Part shown: in pieces, positions 16,432 to 25,345 of the stretch | Layout of the letters: each line of letters starts with the position of its first letter | How positions within the stretch are numbered: the stretch's first letter is position 1 | DNA from: CAMLQK01 sp035478775 | GTDB lineage: Bacteria; Patescibacteriota; Saccharimonadia; Saccharimonadales; UBA4665 | DNA length: 64,000 nt | Direction: 5' to 3' | NCBI GenBank assembly: GCA_035478775.1 | Contig: DATIJG010000023.1 | Coordinates: 111,204-175,203 of the forward strand | Position numbers and translations under genes: made by a program | Notes under the pieces: generated by a model | Seen by the model: the letters and a program-made list of their open reading frames with translations, nothing else | Databases searched by the model: none | Told to the model about the DNA's origin: nothing

Positions 16432-19404
16432 CTATAGCCTGCCGCTGCGCCTTTGAGTTGGACGGTCGTTGTTGGTAAGCGGGGTTACCGGGCTGGTTGT
16501 TTGCGTAGCTGGCGCCGCGGTGAACGAAGTAGTGGCTTCGTTAGTTCCGCTGTACAGTACGCTGTCTATAGCTTCGGCCTTAATCGTGGCAGCTTCTGCT
16601 GAAGTTGGTGTGTATGAAAACGTAACGGTGCTTGGTGAGTCACTGGCATTTTGTGAGCCTACTTTGTTGCCATCAACGTATAAGTTAACCGTGCCCGGGA
16701 ACTGGTCGCTTGAAAGTGAGTGAGTACCTTGCGTAACGGTTACGGTAAAGGTGCAGGCTGACCCTACGACACATGATGGCGGGGCGGTGAGCGTTACCGA
16801 CGGCTTAGCGTCGTCACAATGATGGACGTCATCTGTTGCGGTCGTTGAGGTAGCGCTGTGGCCAGTCACAAAGATATCAATTGAGAAGGCATTGCCGTTG
16901 CCATTGCCTTGTGATTGTTTGGCGAGGTCAGGGGTGCACGAAGTCGCTACCTTACCGGAAACTTTATCAATAACTTGGCTAGTGTTAGAGCCAGTTTTGC
17001 CGGTGTACCATGACGGGAACAGATCGGTGCTCGGACTTGGCTCGATGTCGCCGTAATGGATGTGGTTGGTGATAACAAAAGCGGGTAACGTTTTAATGTC
17101 AGCCGGAGCTGTCCAGTTAACTGGCTTCATGTTGGCATGGGCGGCTTCCATCATACCTCGCGTTAGTGGCTCGGTAAGTTGTTCCATCGATGCGCCCCGC
17201 GTTGTAAGGTCGAGGTTGCGCATGTGATTACCTACCCACGACACCACTGCATATTGAGTGGACCAGCTAGTCATAAGGCCGTCGAAGCCATTATTAGTAG
17301 TACCGGTTTTTACTGCAAAGTGCCAGCCATTGTCGCGTTGGAATTTATATCCGTCGTGCGCGAGTGGCGTACACGTAGTTGCCGTACAACTGCCCGGTAG
17401 GTAGCTGGCATTCGGGTCGCTGGCCATGTCGTCAACAATGTAGGCGGCATCGGCTTTTACGGCCTGTTTAGCTTTTGGTTGCGTCCATTGGTCGACAGTT
17501 TTGCCGGCAGAGTCGGTAATTTTTAAGATGTACGTCTTTGGAATCGCCTGGCCGAGCCGCGCTATAGTTGAAAGGCCGTTCACGTGGTCATCGAGGTGCA
17601 AGAATGCGCCGTCGCCAATTGCCGACGATGCGTAGCATTGCGTCGTGGCAGTGTTTTGCTCATCGGAGAAACAATTGTAGGTGTTACCCTTGACGTAAGG
17701 GTTGTCCATCATGGCGGTCGCCGTGCCGATAACCTTGTTGATTGAATTGACGTGTTGGGTGCTGCTATCGTTCGGCACTGCCATAAGCATTGCTTTCACA
17801 GCTGGTACGTTACGCGAACCGCCAAGGGCATAACGTAGGGTAACTGGGCCAGGATATAAGAAGTCGTAATCTTCCAAGCAATTGCCGCCATTTTTTGGCA
17901 AAGCTTTGTTGGTACATTCATAACCTTGCGCTGGCAATGGCCCCTGAGTGTCGTAAATAACTGACCCGGCGCCAACGTTATTGTTATTGTCAATAAGCGT
18001 TGTGTAATCGTATGGTTTAAAACTTGAACCGGGCGGAATCAAGATGCCTGAGGCGTAGTTATTCTGGCCGTGGTCAGGGTCGTTAAAGTTCGTGCCACCC
18101 ACCAGCGCTACAATTTGTCCGGTCGGAACGTTTTCGGTAACAAGTGCTTCTTCGTCGGCAGCGCCCCCAGTGCGAGTTTTGATATTGCTATAGTTATCTG
18201 CGACCAGCGTTTCGGCACTGTTCTGCAAGTTCAAATCAAGGGTAGTGGTAACTTTCCAACCACCACGTTGCACGGTTGCGGCACCATATTTGTTCTCAAG
18301 CTGTTGTTTGGCTGTCAGTACAAAGTAAGGTGCTTTGATGCCCGCGTAGTATTGCTGGAACGGATGCACTTGTGCCAGAATGTCTACCTTTTTGGCTTCG
18401 TCGGCTTGGCTTTGCTTGATGTACCCCTGTTTTACCATTTGGTCGAGAATGTAATGCTGGCGGTTGACAAGCGCGGTGGAACCAAAATTATCTTCGGTGG
18501 CGGCAGCGTTGTACTGAGGCGAGTTGTACGGCGAATAATAGCCCGGTGACTGCGGAATAGCTGCAAGCATGGTTGCTTGGGCAAGCGTTAAATCTTTGGC
18601 ATCAACGCCGAAGTAATCTTGCGCGGCGCTCTGCACGCCATATTGCACGTTGCCGTATGGTGCAATATTCAAGTATCCGGTCAAAATGTCGTCTTTAGAA
18701 TATTCACGCTCAAGGTCGACGGCTAGTGCCAACTCTTTAATTTTACGAGTAATACTGCGGTCGGCAGTCCATTCCTGGTTTAACTTAACCAATTGCTGTG
18801 TAATGGTGGATCCGCCTTGAGTGCCGCCGCCACTGCCGAAAACGTCGTGCACACCGGCGCGTACGATGCCGCGAACATTAAATGCACCTTCATGGTAAAA
18901 GTCTTTGTCTTCAATGGCGACAGTAGCTTCCTTCATATATGGCGAAATTTGGTCGCTTTTAACAGGCACACGTTTAACGGCGTTATAGTCTTGCCATAAA
19001 ACGGTTTGCCCGGTGCGGTCGTAGTAAATAATGCTCCCGCCCAGGTTATCACCAGAGATGTCTTTGATTTGCGGTAAATCTTTACGGAAGTATGCAAATA
19101 AACCAACAAGTAAAATAAACACCACAATAATGCCAACGCCGGAAATCTTAAGCGCCATAATAGCGCCTTCGCGGCTAAACCAGTAATGGTACATGCGTTT
19201 AGGTTGCAAACGGTATAGCATGCGTTTGAACCAGTTTTGCGGCATAGCACTTTTTTGCGTAGCACGTTTGCGTGCTTTGGCAGCGCGGTTTGCCCGGAAT
19301 CTATCAGAAAATGACTGGTTGAGCTTTATGGTATTGCCACTTTTAGTGGTAAAAGTACTCTTGCCGGGCCGCTTGCGCCCGGTGTTTTTATTAGGGGTGT
19401 TCAT
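16432..19404 (-). CDS. Class A penicillin-binding protein (glycosyltransferase + transpeptidase)
   Basis: Bifunctional peptidoglycan synthase. Residues 1-83 are a basic cytoplasmic tail, 84-106 the membrane anchor. The glycosyltransferase domain has catalytic Glu165 in EDKDFY and the GGSTITQQLVK block near 197-207. The transpeptidase domain has SSFK (Ser460, Lys463), SRN near 533 and KTGT near 690. The last 150 residues hold an Ig-like beta domain with two Cys (SCVVGSACTF) and a Thr/Pro-rich end, making it long at 990 residues. It could be the main wall polymerase. Own promoter on the minus strand, with GAGGAG unusually far (about 13 nt) from the ATG. Confidence 0.95.
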   Translation of the reverse strand: MNTPNKNTGRKRPGKSTFTTKSGNTIKLNQSFSDRFRANRAAKARKRATQKSAMPQNWFKRMLYRLQPKRMYHYWFSREGAIMALKISGVGIIVVFILLVGLFAYFRKDLPQIKDISGDNLGGSIIYYDRTGQTVLWQDYNAVKRVPVKSDQISPYMKEATVAIEDKDFYHEGAFNVRGIVRAGVHDVFGSGGGTQGGSTITQQLVKLNQEWTADRSITRKIKELALAVDLEREYSKDDILTGYLNIAPYGNVQYGVQSAAQDYFGVDAKDLTLAQATMLAAIPQSPGYYSPYNSPQYNAAATEDNFGSTALVNRQHYILDQMVKQGYIKQSQADEAKKVDILAQVHPFQQYYAGIKAPYFVLTAKQQLENKYGAATVQRGGWKVTTTLDLNLQNSAETLVADNYSNIKTRTGGAADEEALVTENVPTGQIVALVGGTNFNDPDHGQNNYASGILIPPGSSFKPYDYTTLIDNNNNVGAGSVIYDTQGPLPAQGYECTNKALPKNGGNCLEDYDFLYPGPVTLRYALGGSRNVPAVKAMLMAVPNDSSTQHVNSINKVIGTATAMMDNPYVKGNTYNCFSDEQNTATTQCYASSAIGDGAFLHLDDHVNGLSTIARLGQAIPKTYILKITDSAGKTVDQWTQPKAKQAVKADAAYIVDDMASDPNASYLPGSCTATTCTPLAHDGYKFQRDNGWHFAVKTGTTNNGFDGLMTSWSTQYAVVSWVGNHMRNLDLTTRGASMEQLTEPLTRGMMEAAHANMKPVNWTAPADIKTLPAFVITNHIHYGDIEPSPSTDLFPSWYTGKTGSNTSQVIDKVSGKVATSCTPDLAKQSQGNGNGNAFSIDIFVTGHSATSTTATDDVHHCDDAKPSVTLTAPPSCVVGSACTFTVTVTQGTHSLSSDQFPGTVNLYVDGNKVGSQNASDSPSTVTFSYTPTSAEAATIKAEAIDSVLYSGTNEATTSFTAAPATQTTSPVTPLTNNDRPTQRRSGRL

Positions 19405-19445
19405 CCGTTATCGTTTGCTCCTCGTTCTTCGAGTTTACTCATATT

Positions 19446-19454
19446 AGTATAACA
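19446..19454 (-). promoter_or_regulatory. Extended -10 promoter of the penicillin-binding protein gene
   Basis: TGtTATACT on the minus strand. The leader would be about 35 nt and carries GAGGAG, so this gene is not of the leaderless type. Confidence 0.45.
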
Positions 19455-19526
19455 AACAACCGCGCAAAAAGCATAGGCATAACTGCCAAAATGGCACTTT
19501 AGCGTGCAGCCAATCTTCAGATACGC

Positions 19527-19532
19527 TATACT
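19527..19532 (+). promoter_or_regulatory. -10 box of the tyrS leader ORF
   Basis: TATACT, nine nucleotides before ATG 19542; the preceding bases are CGC rather than TGN, so it is a plainer -10 than its counterparts. Confidence 0.4.
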
Positions 19533-19541
19533 ATTATTGAT

Positions 19542-19610
19542 ATGTTCAACAACGATCCGATTCGCCACCAGTATTTATATATGCCTTCATTATTTATCCC
19601 GCATGTATAA
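19542..19610 (+). CDS. Possible tyrS leader peptide with Tyr-Leu-Tyr
   Basis: A 22-codon ORF (ATG 19542 to TAA 19608-19610) just upstream of tyrS. Residues 10-12 are Tyr-Leu-Tyr (codons 19572-19580). Its start lies nine nucleotides after a -10 box, as at other leaderless genes here. No terminator separates it from tyrS. CCTT (19584-19587) can pair with AAGG (19618-19621) of the tyrS ribosome binding site and ATTAT with ATAAT between them, so a ribosome held at the Tyr codons could free the site. Hypothesis only. Confidence 0.35.
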   Translation: MFNNDPIRHQYLYMPSLFIPHV

Positions 19611-19611
19611 T
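19606..19611 (+). promoter_or_regulatory. -10 box directly before tyrS
   Basis: TATAAT overlapping the stop of the leader ORF; transcription from here would start near 19618 and keep AAGGAAA as ribosome binding site. Confidence 0.4.
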
Positions 19612-19627
19612 TTAGTTAAGGAAACAC

Positions 19628-20878
19628 ATGAAACTTTCAGAAGACCTACAATGGCGAAATTTGATAAAAGACCGCACTTTCAGCGATCTTTCGTGGCTTG
19701 ATACGCCGCGCACTTTCTACTTGGGTGCGGATTGTTCCTCGGCAGATAGTTTGACTATCGGCAATTTAGCGGTATTCATGCTTGCTAAACGGCTCAACAA
19801 AGCAGGTTGGAAAACAGTGCTGCTGGTTGGCGGTGCCACTAGCCTTATCGGCGACCCAGGTGGAAAAGACGAAGAGCGGCCACTGAAGTCACGCGAAGAA
19901 ATAGCCCGCAACGTTGCCGGCATTAAGGCACAAGTTCAACGCTTGTTTGAAGGTGAGGCATTTACGCTAGTCGACAATTATGAATGGTTTAAAGACATCG
20001 GCTTTTTGGAATTTCTGCGTGACATCGGCAAACATTACAGCATGACAGAACTTGTGCAGCGCGATTACATTGCCGAACGCATCGGCGAACGCGGCAATGG
20101 CATCAGTTACGCCGAATTCAGTTATACGCTTATCCAGGGTTACGATTTTTGGCACTTATTTAAAGAGCTTGACGTAGAAATGCAAATCGGCGGTTCCGAT
20201 CAATGGGGCAATATGCTCTCAGGTGTGCCGCTCATCCGTAAAAAGGAACAAAAAGAGGCGCACGCTTTGAGCATGCCTTTGGTTATTAATAAAGCAACCG
20301 GCAAAAAATTTGGTAAGAGCGAGGCCGGTGCGGTGTGGCTCGACCCCGAGCGCACTACGCCAACGCAGTTTTATCAGTTTTGGATTAACCTTGATGACGA
20401 AGGCGTTGAAGACTACATTAAAATATATACCAGCCTTGAAAAAGCAGAGGTAGACGAACTTATGGCTGCGCACCACGAAAATCCGCGTGAGCGTTTAGCG
20501 CAAAAAAAGCTTGCGGGGGAAGTAACCAAATTACTACACGGTGCCCAAGCTTTAGCCATTGCCGAAGAAGTGACCAATTACTTGACTGGCAAGCAATCTG
20601 TAGCCAACGCGGGCAGCGAAGCACTGGAGGCCTTAAAGCACGAAATTCCTAGCGTAGAAATAACGGTGGAAGCCGAGCTTACTGATGTGCTAGTGCAAAC
20701 AAACTTAGCGGCATCTAAAAGTGAGGCTCGTCGGTTGCTGCAAAACAATGCGATTGCTGTAAATGGTGTAAAAGTCACAAAAGAACATTTAGACCCTACC
20801 GACTTCGTGCAGGGTCGGGCAATGCTAAGAAAAGGCAAAGCTTTTAAGGATTCCGCCTTGATTACGCTCGCTCAATAA
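19628..20878 (+). CDS. tyrS: Tyrosyl-tRNA synthetase
   Basis: Class I enzyme charging tRNA-Tyr. The Rossmann domain has YLGADCSSADSLTIGNL, where the family's HxGH position is replaced by a Ser-Ala-Asp-Ser-Leu stretch, and LVGGATSLIGDPGGK; the substrate region QGYDFWHL and GGSDQWGNM is typical; the KMSKS loop reads KFGKS. The C-terminal S4-like domain (about 350-416) is present. 416 residues is normal. The cognate tRNA-Tyr gene is 43 kb away in this window. Preceded by a short ORF with two Tyr codons. Confidence 0.95.
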   Translation: MKLSEDLQWRNLIKDRTFSDLSWLDTPRTFYLGADCSSADSLTIGNLAVFMLAKRLNKAGWKTVLLVGGATSLIGDPGGKDEERPLKSREEIARNVAGIKAQVQRLFEGEAFTLVDNYEWFKDIGFLEFLRDIGKHYSMTELVQRDYIAERIGERGNGISYAEFSYTLIQGYDFWHLFKELDVEMQIGGSDQWGNMLSGVPLIRKKEQKEAHALSMPLVINKATGKKFGKSEAGAVWLDPERTTPTQFYQFWINLDDEGVEDYIKIYTSLEKAEVDELMAAHHENPRERLAQKKLAGEVTKLLHGAQALAIAEEVTNYLTGKQSVANAGSEALEALKHEIPSVEITVEAELTDVLVQTNLAASKSEARRLLQNNAIAVNGVKVTKEHLDPTDFVQGRAMLRKGKAFKDSALITLAQ

Positions 20879-20886
20879 GCAACCGA

Positions 20887-20895
20887 TGGTATACT
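20887..20895 (+). promoter_or_regulatory. Extended -10 promoter of the methyltransferase gene
   Basis: TGgTATACT, hexamer 20890-20895, nine nucleotides before ATG 20905. Confidence 0.5.
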
Positions 20896-20904
20896 GAAAA
20901 GGAT

Positions 20905-21696
20905 ATGACAAACCCATCGAAAGAAACCAAGCCTACTAAACTCAAACGCCGCGCTGACCAATATAACGACCCCAGCCACAACTACTTGCGCTATTGGGAT
21001 GGCCGCGATTATGAAAATGACGCTGAAGAAATGGCGCTGCGACGCTTGCTGAAAGGCAAGCATTTTAAACATGCCGTAGATATCGGTGGCGGCTATGGCC
21101 GTCTGTGCATCTTCTTAGAGAACTACGCTGACAGAGTAACGCTCGCCGAGCCGAGCCAGCAGCAGCTGGACATCGCTAAAGATTATCTTAAAGGCCACTC
21201 CGAGGTTGACCGTAAGCTTATGCAAGCTGATGACCTCAAGTTTAAAGACGGGTCGGTTGATCTTATTACGATGATCCGCGTGATGCATCATTTGCCAGAT
21301 CCGGCAGCCGAATTTGCAGAAGTCGCGCGTGTGCTCAGCGACAATGGTTGGGCGATTATTGAGGTTGCTAACTATGCCCACGGCCGCAACCGCTTAAAGT
21401 ACGCGCTCAGGGGTAAAAAGTTGCCAGAAGAGCCGGTCGATATCCGTTCGGCTGCACACCGCGACAAAGGTGAAATCGCTTTCGTGAACCACAACCCGCA
21501 CACTGTGATGAGGCAATTTGCGCATGCCGGCCTCACAGTTAACCGAATCCTGTCGGTCTCAAACTTGCGCAGCCCTGGTCTCAAAAAAGTGATGCCGAAG
21601 AGTGTCATGCTTGCTATCGAAGGTATTCTGCAACCGACTTTAGCTAGTAGTTTCTTCGGCCCAAGTGTATTCTTTTTGGTGCACAAGGCAAAGTAA
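20905..21696 (+). CDS. Class I SAM-dependent methyltransferase
   Basis: 263 residues. The SAM-binding motif I HAVDIGGGYGRL is near residues 54-65, motif II contains the acidic VTLAEPSQQ, and the ADDLKFKDGSVDLITMIRVMHHLPDP block (motifs IV-V, near 110-135) is typical of the Methyltransf_11 type. The substrate is not evident; the very basic N-terminus (KLKRRADQ) is unusual. It precedes recG by 14 nt and the two probably share a transcript, with the leaderless promoter at 20887. Confidence 0.85.
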   Translation: MTNPSKETKPTKLKRRADQYNDPSHNYLRYWDGRDYENDAEEMALRRLLKGKHFKHAVDIGGGYGRLCIFLENYADRVTLAEPSQQQLDIAKDYLKGHSEVDRKLMQADDLKFKDGSVDLITMIRVMHHLPDPAAEFAEVARVLSDNGWAIIEVANYAHGRNRLKYALRGKKLPEEPVDIRSAAHRDKGEIAFVNHNPHTVMRQFAHAGLTVNRILSVSNLRSPGLKKVMPKSVMLAIEGILQPTLASSFFGPSVFFLVHKAK

Positions 21697-21710
21697 ACCT
21701 GTCTGAAGAC

Positions 21711-23756
21711 ATGGAAACACAGCCAATAACAAGTGTTAAAGGCGTTGGCGAAGCCCAAAGTAGAAAGTTTGGGCTGCTTGGTGTGCATACCATAAGCGAT
21801 TTGTTAGAATATTTCCCGCGCCGTTACGAAGATTATTCCAATGTGCGAAGTTTAGACGAAGTTGCGCCTGGCCCGGTAACGGTACGTGCCACAATTGAAA
21901 ATGCACGCGGCCGGTATGTGCGCCGAGCCATGCACATCACCGAAGCCACGGCTGCGAGCGATGATGGCAAAACGCGCATCAAACTCATTTGGTTTAACCA
22001 GCCCTACCGCGCCAACGGCATAAAACCCGGTGAGCAGTATTTTATCTCTGGCAATTATGAACTTAGCCATGGTCGGTTCGCTATTATGAACCCCAGCACC
22101 GAGCTCATCAGTGATTTTCCGGTGAATACAGCACGTATTATTCCTGTGTACCGCGAAACTAAGGGGCTCACCAGCACCCAGATCCGCCGAGCTTTGCGCG
22201 AAGTATTTGAAACAGCTCAGCTTGCCGAAACACTACCAGCCTGGTTGGTAAAGCAAAACAAACTAATGTCGCGGCAAGATGCCGTACACCAGATGCATTT
22301 TCCGCAAAATAACGAACTTTTGGCAATGGCGCGATGGCGTTTAGGCTTCGAAGAAGTGTTTCGGCTGACACTCGCCAGCTTGCTTAACAAATATGAACTT
22401 TTGCAAGATACGGCGTTTGCCATCCCGTTCAAACAGGAGTTAGCCGAGGCGTTTGTAAAAAGTTTGCCGTTTATGCTGATGCCAGCGCAAAAGAAAGTGG
22501 TGTGGCACATATATAAAGACCTTGAAAAAAACCAGCCTATGAACCGGCTAGTGGAGGGCGACGTAGGCTCCGGCAAAACTGTTGTGGCCACGATGGGCGC
22601 CTTGATGCCGCTCGCCGAAGGCTACCAAGTGGCCTTTATGGCACCGACCGAGCTTTTAGCGCGTCAACATGCCGAAACAATTTACAAACTTTTAGAGCCG
22701 CTTAATATGCAAAACACGCTGGCGCTGCTGGTTGGCGGCATGAAAACGAGCGAAAAAAATCAAGTGTACGAGCATATCGCCAGTGGCCGGGCAAAATTTA
22801 TTATTGGCACACATGCGCTTATCCAGGAAAAAGTTGACATGCAAAACCTCGGCTTGGTAATTATTGATGAGCAGCACCGCTTTGGTGTCGAACAACGCAA
22901 GAAAATGATGGCAAAAGCCGGACACATGCCGCACATGCTTAGTTTAACAGCTACACCGATCCCGCGTTCGCTCGCTTTAACGTTATATGGTGAGCTTGAT
23001 GTGTCGATTATTGACAAAAAGCCGGAGGGTCGCAAGCCAGTAATTACTAAAATTACTTCGCCTAATTCGCGGCCGCAATTGTATGCGCGTATTGATGAAC
23101 AGCTTGATGCCGGCCGGCAAATGTTTGTGGTTTGCCCGCTAATTGCCGAATCTAAAGGCAGCGCAAAAACCGCGCGTTCCGCCGAGGAAGTGTATGCGGA
23201 CTTCACTACCCATCATTTTAAAAATCGGCGTATTGGGCTTTTGCATGGCAAAATGAAGCCGGCTGAAAAGAACGATATTATGCAGCAATTTGTGAACCAC
23301 GAGCTGGACATTTTAGTATCGACCACCGTTATTGAGGTTGGTGTTGATGTGCCAAACGCCAGTGTGATGCTTATCGAAGGTGCCGAGCGGTTTGGCCTTG
23401 CGCAAATTCACCAGTTGCGTGGCCGGGTTGGCCGTGGCCAATTCGACGGCTACTGCTATCTTATGATGAGCGACTCCAGCGCGCCACCAAAGCGTTTGGA
23501 GGCGCTCGAGCAATTAAACGATGGCTTTAAGCTGGCGGAACTTGACCTTGAGCTTCGTGGCCCAGGGGCTATTTACGACACCTTGCAGCATGGGCACGGC
23601 CTGGGCTTACAAGTCGCTAAGATCACCGATGTTAAACTGATTGCAATGGCGCGCCGAATGGCTCAGACTTTTATAGATATGGATGAAAATTTGCTACAAT
23701 ATAAACAGTTACACAAAAGCGTCCAGGCACTCCGTGCGGTAACTAACTTAAACTAA
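21711..23756 (+). CDS. recG: ATP-dependent DNA helicase RecG
   Basis: Branch-migration helicase for stalled forks and Holliday junctions. The N-terminal wedge/OB domain (1-240) opens with TSVKGVGEAQSRKF; motor motifs are intact: GDVGSGKT (Walker A, near 284), the DEQH box (IIDEQHRFG, near 385), SLTATPIPRS, and the GRVGRGQFDGYC helicase motif VI near 567. The C-terminal TRG region (DGFKLAELDLELRGPG) is present. 681 residues is normal. The ATG lies 14 nt after the methyltransferase stop with GAAGA as a weak site. Confidence 0.96.
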   Translation: METQPITSVKGVGEAQSRKFGLLGVHTISDLLEYFPRRYEDYSNVRSLDEVAPGPVTVRATIENARGRYVRRAMHITEATAASDDGKTRIKLIWFNQPYRANGIKPGEQYFISGNYELSHGRFAIMNPSTELISDFPVNTARIIPVYRETKGLTSTQIRRALREVFETAQLAETLPAWLVKQNKLMSRQDAVHQMHFPQNNELLAMARWRLGFEEVFRLTLASLLNKYELLQDTAFAIPFKQELAEAFVKSLPFMLMPAQKKVVWHIYKDLEKNQPMNRLVEGDVGSGKTVVATMGALMPLAEGYQVAFMAPTELLARQHAETIYKLLEPLNMQNTLALLVGGMKTSEKNQVYEHIASGRAKFIIGTHALIQEKVDMQNLGLVIIDEQHRFGVEQRKKMMAKAGHMPHMLSLTATPIPRSLALTLYGELDVSIIDKKPEGRKPVITKITSPNSRPQLYARIDEQLDAGRQMFVVCPLIAESKGSAKTARSAEEVYADFTTHHFKNRRIGLLHGKMKPAEKNDIMQQFVNHELDILVSTTVIEVGVDVPNASVMLIEGAERFGLAQIHQLRGRVGRGQFDGYCYLMMSDSSAPPKRLEALEQLNDGFKLAELDLELRGPGAIYDTLQHGHGLGLQVAKITDVKLIAMARRMAQTFIDMDENLLQYKQLHKSVQALRAVTNLN

Positions 23757-23757
23757 T

Positions 23758-24618
23758 ATGTATTCCGGTACGACACTTACCCTTATTTCAGGTCGCGTCC
23801 TTGGCGCTCACCAAAAAATTGACAAGCTTGCGTATACTTCGCTCAGGCGCTCTGCTACGTTGTGCAAGCAATTTCCGACCCCTCATCACATTTTGCATTT
23901 TGAAGGGTTGAATGGCCCAGATGCCATAAAGCGCAAAAGCCCTGCGCAAGATGAGCCGTGGCACTACTACGCTCCGTTCAACCCTAACGACACGCAGCTT
24001 TTAGACACCCTTGCATACCACCACGATAGGCTAGTGGCGGCGTTAAAGGCTGCCGATGACACGCGCGCTTCATTTGAAGCGGCATGGTTGGCACATGCTA
24101 TTGTCGATGGTTTGACCCCAGCGCACCATTACCCCTACGAAGAAGCTTTAACCGAACTACGTGGCGAGGGCATTGAAAGTCGCACGTCTTTAAAAGGTAA
24201 GCTGCTTATGCCAGGTGAAACCCGCCGTGACCAGGTAAAAAACAACTGGAAAATGTGGGGGCCGAAAGGGCTGCTCACCACTCATGGCTTTTTTGAATGG
24301 GGAATTGCTGCAATTATTAAGCCACTTTCCACGTCGCAAAATATGCAGCTCAACCAAAAAGATATGATGGAACTGGACCAGCTGGGTCTTCTGGAAGTAT
24401 TTAAAATGCGTGCCAAAGAAGTTGCGGCGCTTGAAATGTACAAGACATATTACGAGCTGGGCTGGACGCCACGCTTGGCGACGCAAATTCGGCGCGAGCT
24501 GATTCCAATCATTGTGCGTACTGTCGCTTTGGCTTGGTATAGCGCTGCCGAAGAAGCCGAATGTGAAACAGGGGTATTGAAGCCATTGGTAAAACCAAAA
24601 GAAGGCGGTAAGGGATGA
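23758..24618 (+). CDS. Predicted zinc-dependent phospholipase C / nuclease-fold protein
   Basis: Not a named family by eye. 286 residues, mostly helical. The segment HAIVDGLTPAHH (113-124) has the H-x3-D-x5-H spacing of the zinc-dependent phospholipase C and S1/P1 nuclease superfamily, and other candidate ligands are His69 (PWHYY) and His88-His89. No signal peptide is visible, which is unusual because PLC-type members are normally exported; a cytoplasmic phosphodiesterase is possible. It starts one codon after recG and overlaps rsmD (ATGA), so it is in the middle of a recG-rsmD operon. Confidence 0.6.
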   Translation: MYSGTTLTLISGRVLGAHQKIDKLAYTSLRRSATLCKQFPTPHHILHFEGLNGPDAIKRKSPAQDEPWHYYAPFNPNDTQLLDTLAYHHDRLVAALKAADDTRASFEAAWLAHAIVDGLTPAHHYPYEEALTELRGEGIESRTSLKGKLLMPGETRRDQVKNNWKMWGPKGLLTTHGFFEWGIAAIIKPLSTSQNMQLNQKDMMELDQLGLLEVFKMRAKEVAALEMYKTYYELGWTPRLATQIRRELIPIIVRTVALAWYSAAEEAECETGVLKPLVKPKEGGKG

Positions 24619-25145
24619 GAATTATTGCAGGCACGCTTGGGGGCAGGATTTTTGATTCGCCCGGCGGCCACAAAACACACCCGATGAGCGACAAAATCCG
24701 CGGCGCTTTATTCAATATACTTGGTAATATCGATAAGCTGACGGTACTAGATGCTTTCGCTGGTACCGGCGCTCTAAGTTTCGAAGCTATAAGCCGTGGC
24801 GCAGCAGCAGCTGTGGCAATTGAAAGTGACAGAATAGCCCAAGCAACAATAACGCGCAACATTCAAAACCTGCAATTGCAAAAAAAGGTAAAATTGGTAT
24901 GTGCAACTGCATTGGCATGGAGCAACACCTACAATGGACAGCTGTTCGATATCGTATTGCTCGACCCGCCATACGATAACTTGCAGCCTAACACGATTGA
25001 ACAAATAATAAACCTAACCGCACAAAGCGGCATCGCAGTAATATCGTGGCCGGGTGGCCAGCACTTACCTGAGTTTAATGGTTTTAGCTGTGTACATCAC
25101 AAAACCTATGGCGACGCACAGCTGGGATATTACCGGCATATTTAG
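24615..25145 (+). CDS. rsmD: 16S rRNA (guanine966-N2)-methyltransferase RsmD
   Basis: Methylates G966 of 16S rRNA. Family signatures: RIIAGTLGGRIFDSP at the start, HPMSDKIRGALFNIL, motif I LDAFAGTGALSFEA near 40-53 and the catalytic VLLDPPYD near 116-123. 176 residues is slightly short for the family (about 185). Its start overlaps the preceding stop (ATGA). A terminator hairpin follows the stop. Confidence 0.94.
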   Translation: MRIIAGTLGGRIFDSPGGHKTHPMSDKIRGALFNILGNIDKLTVLDAFAGTGALSFEAISRGAAAAVAIESDRIAQATITRNIQNLQLQKKVKLVCATALAWSNTYNGQLFDIVLLDPPYDNLQPNTIEQIINLTAQSGIAVISWPGGQHLPEFNGFSCVHHKTYGDAQLGYYRHI

Positions 25146-25167
25146 GGCGACTAAGCTACGGTAAAAA

Positions 25168-25188
25168 TGATGCCCGCATCAATTTTTT
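25168..25188 (+). terminator. Intrinsic terminator after rsmD
   Basis: TGATG (25168-25172) and CATCA (25177-25181) form a short stem flanked by A5 and followed by T6. Confidence 0.55.
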
Positions 25189-25201
25189 ATACGTTATCAT
25201 C

Positions 25202-25230
25202 TTGTGCAAGCTGGCAAAAATAGGTATAAT
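25202..25230 (+). promoter_or_regulatory. Promoter of tRNA-Leu
   Basis: TTGTGC (25202-25207), 17-bp spacer, TATAAT (25225-25230); transcription would begin about 15 nt before the tRNA. Confidence 0.6.
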
Positions 25231-25251
25231 CTGCGGTATTACCAAACACAT

Positions 25252-25337
25252 GGGGATGTGGTGGAATTGGTAGACACGCATGCCTTAGGAGCATGTGCCC
25301 CTGTGGCGTGAAGGTTCAAGTCCTTTCATCCCCACCA
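25252..25337 (+). tRNA. tRNA-Leu (anticodon UAG)
   Basis: Acceptor stem GGGGATG pairs with CATCCCC, followed by A and an encoded CCA. The anticodon loop CTTAGGA sits between CATGC and GCATG. A long variable arm and the TTCAAGT T-loop fit a class II tRNA-Leu. 86 nt. Confidence 0.95.
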
Positions 25338-25345
25338 TGACCGTC

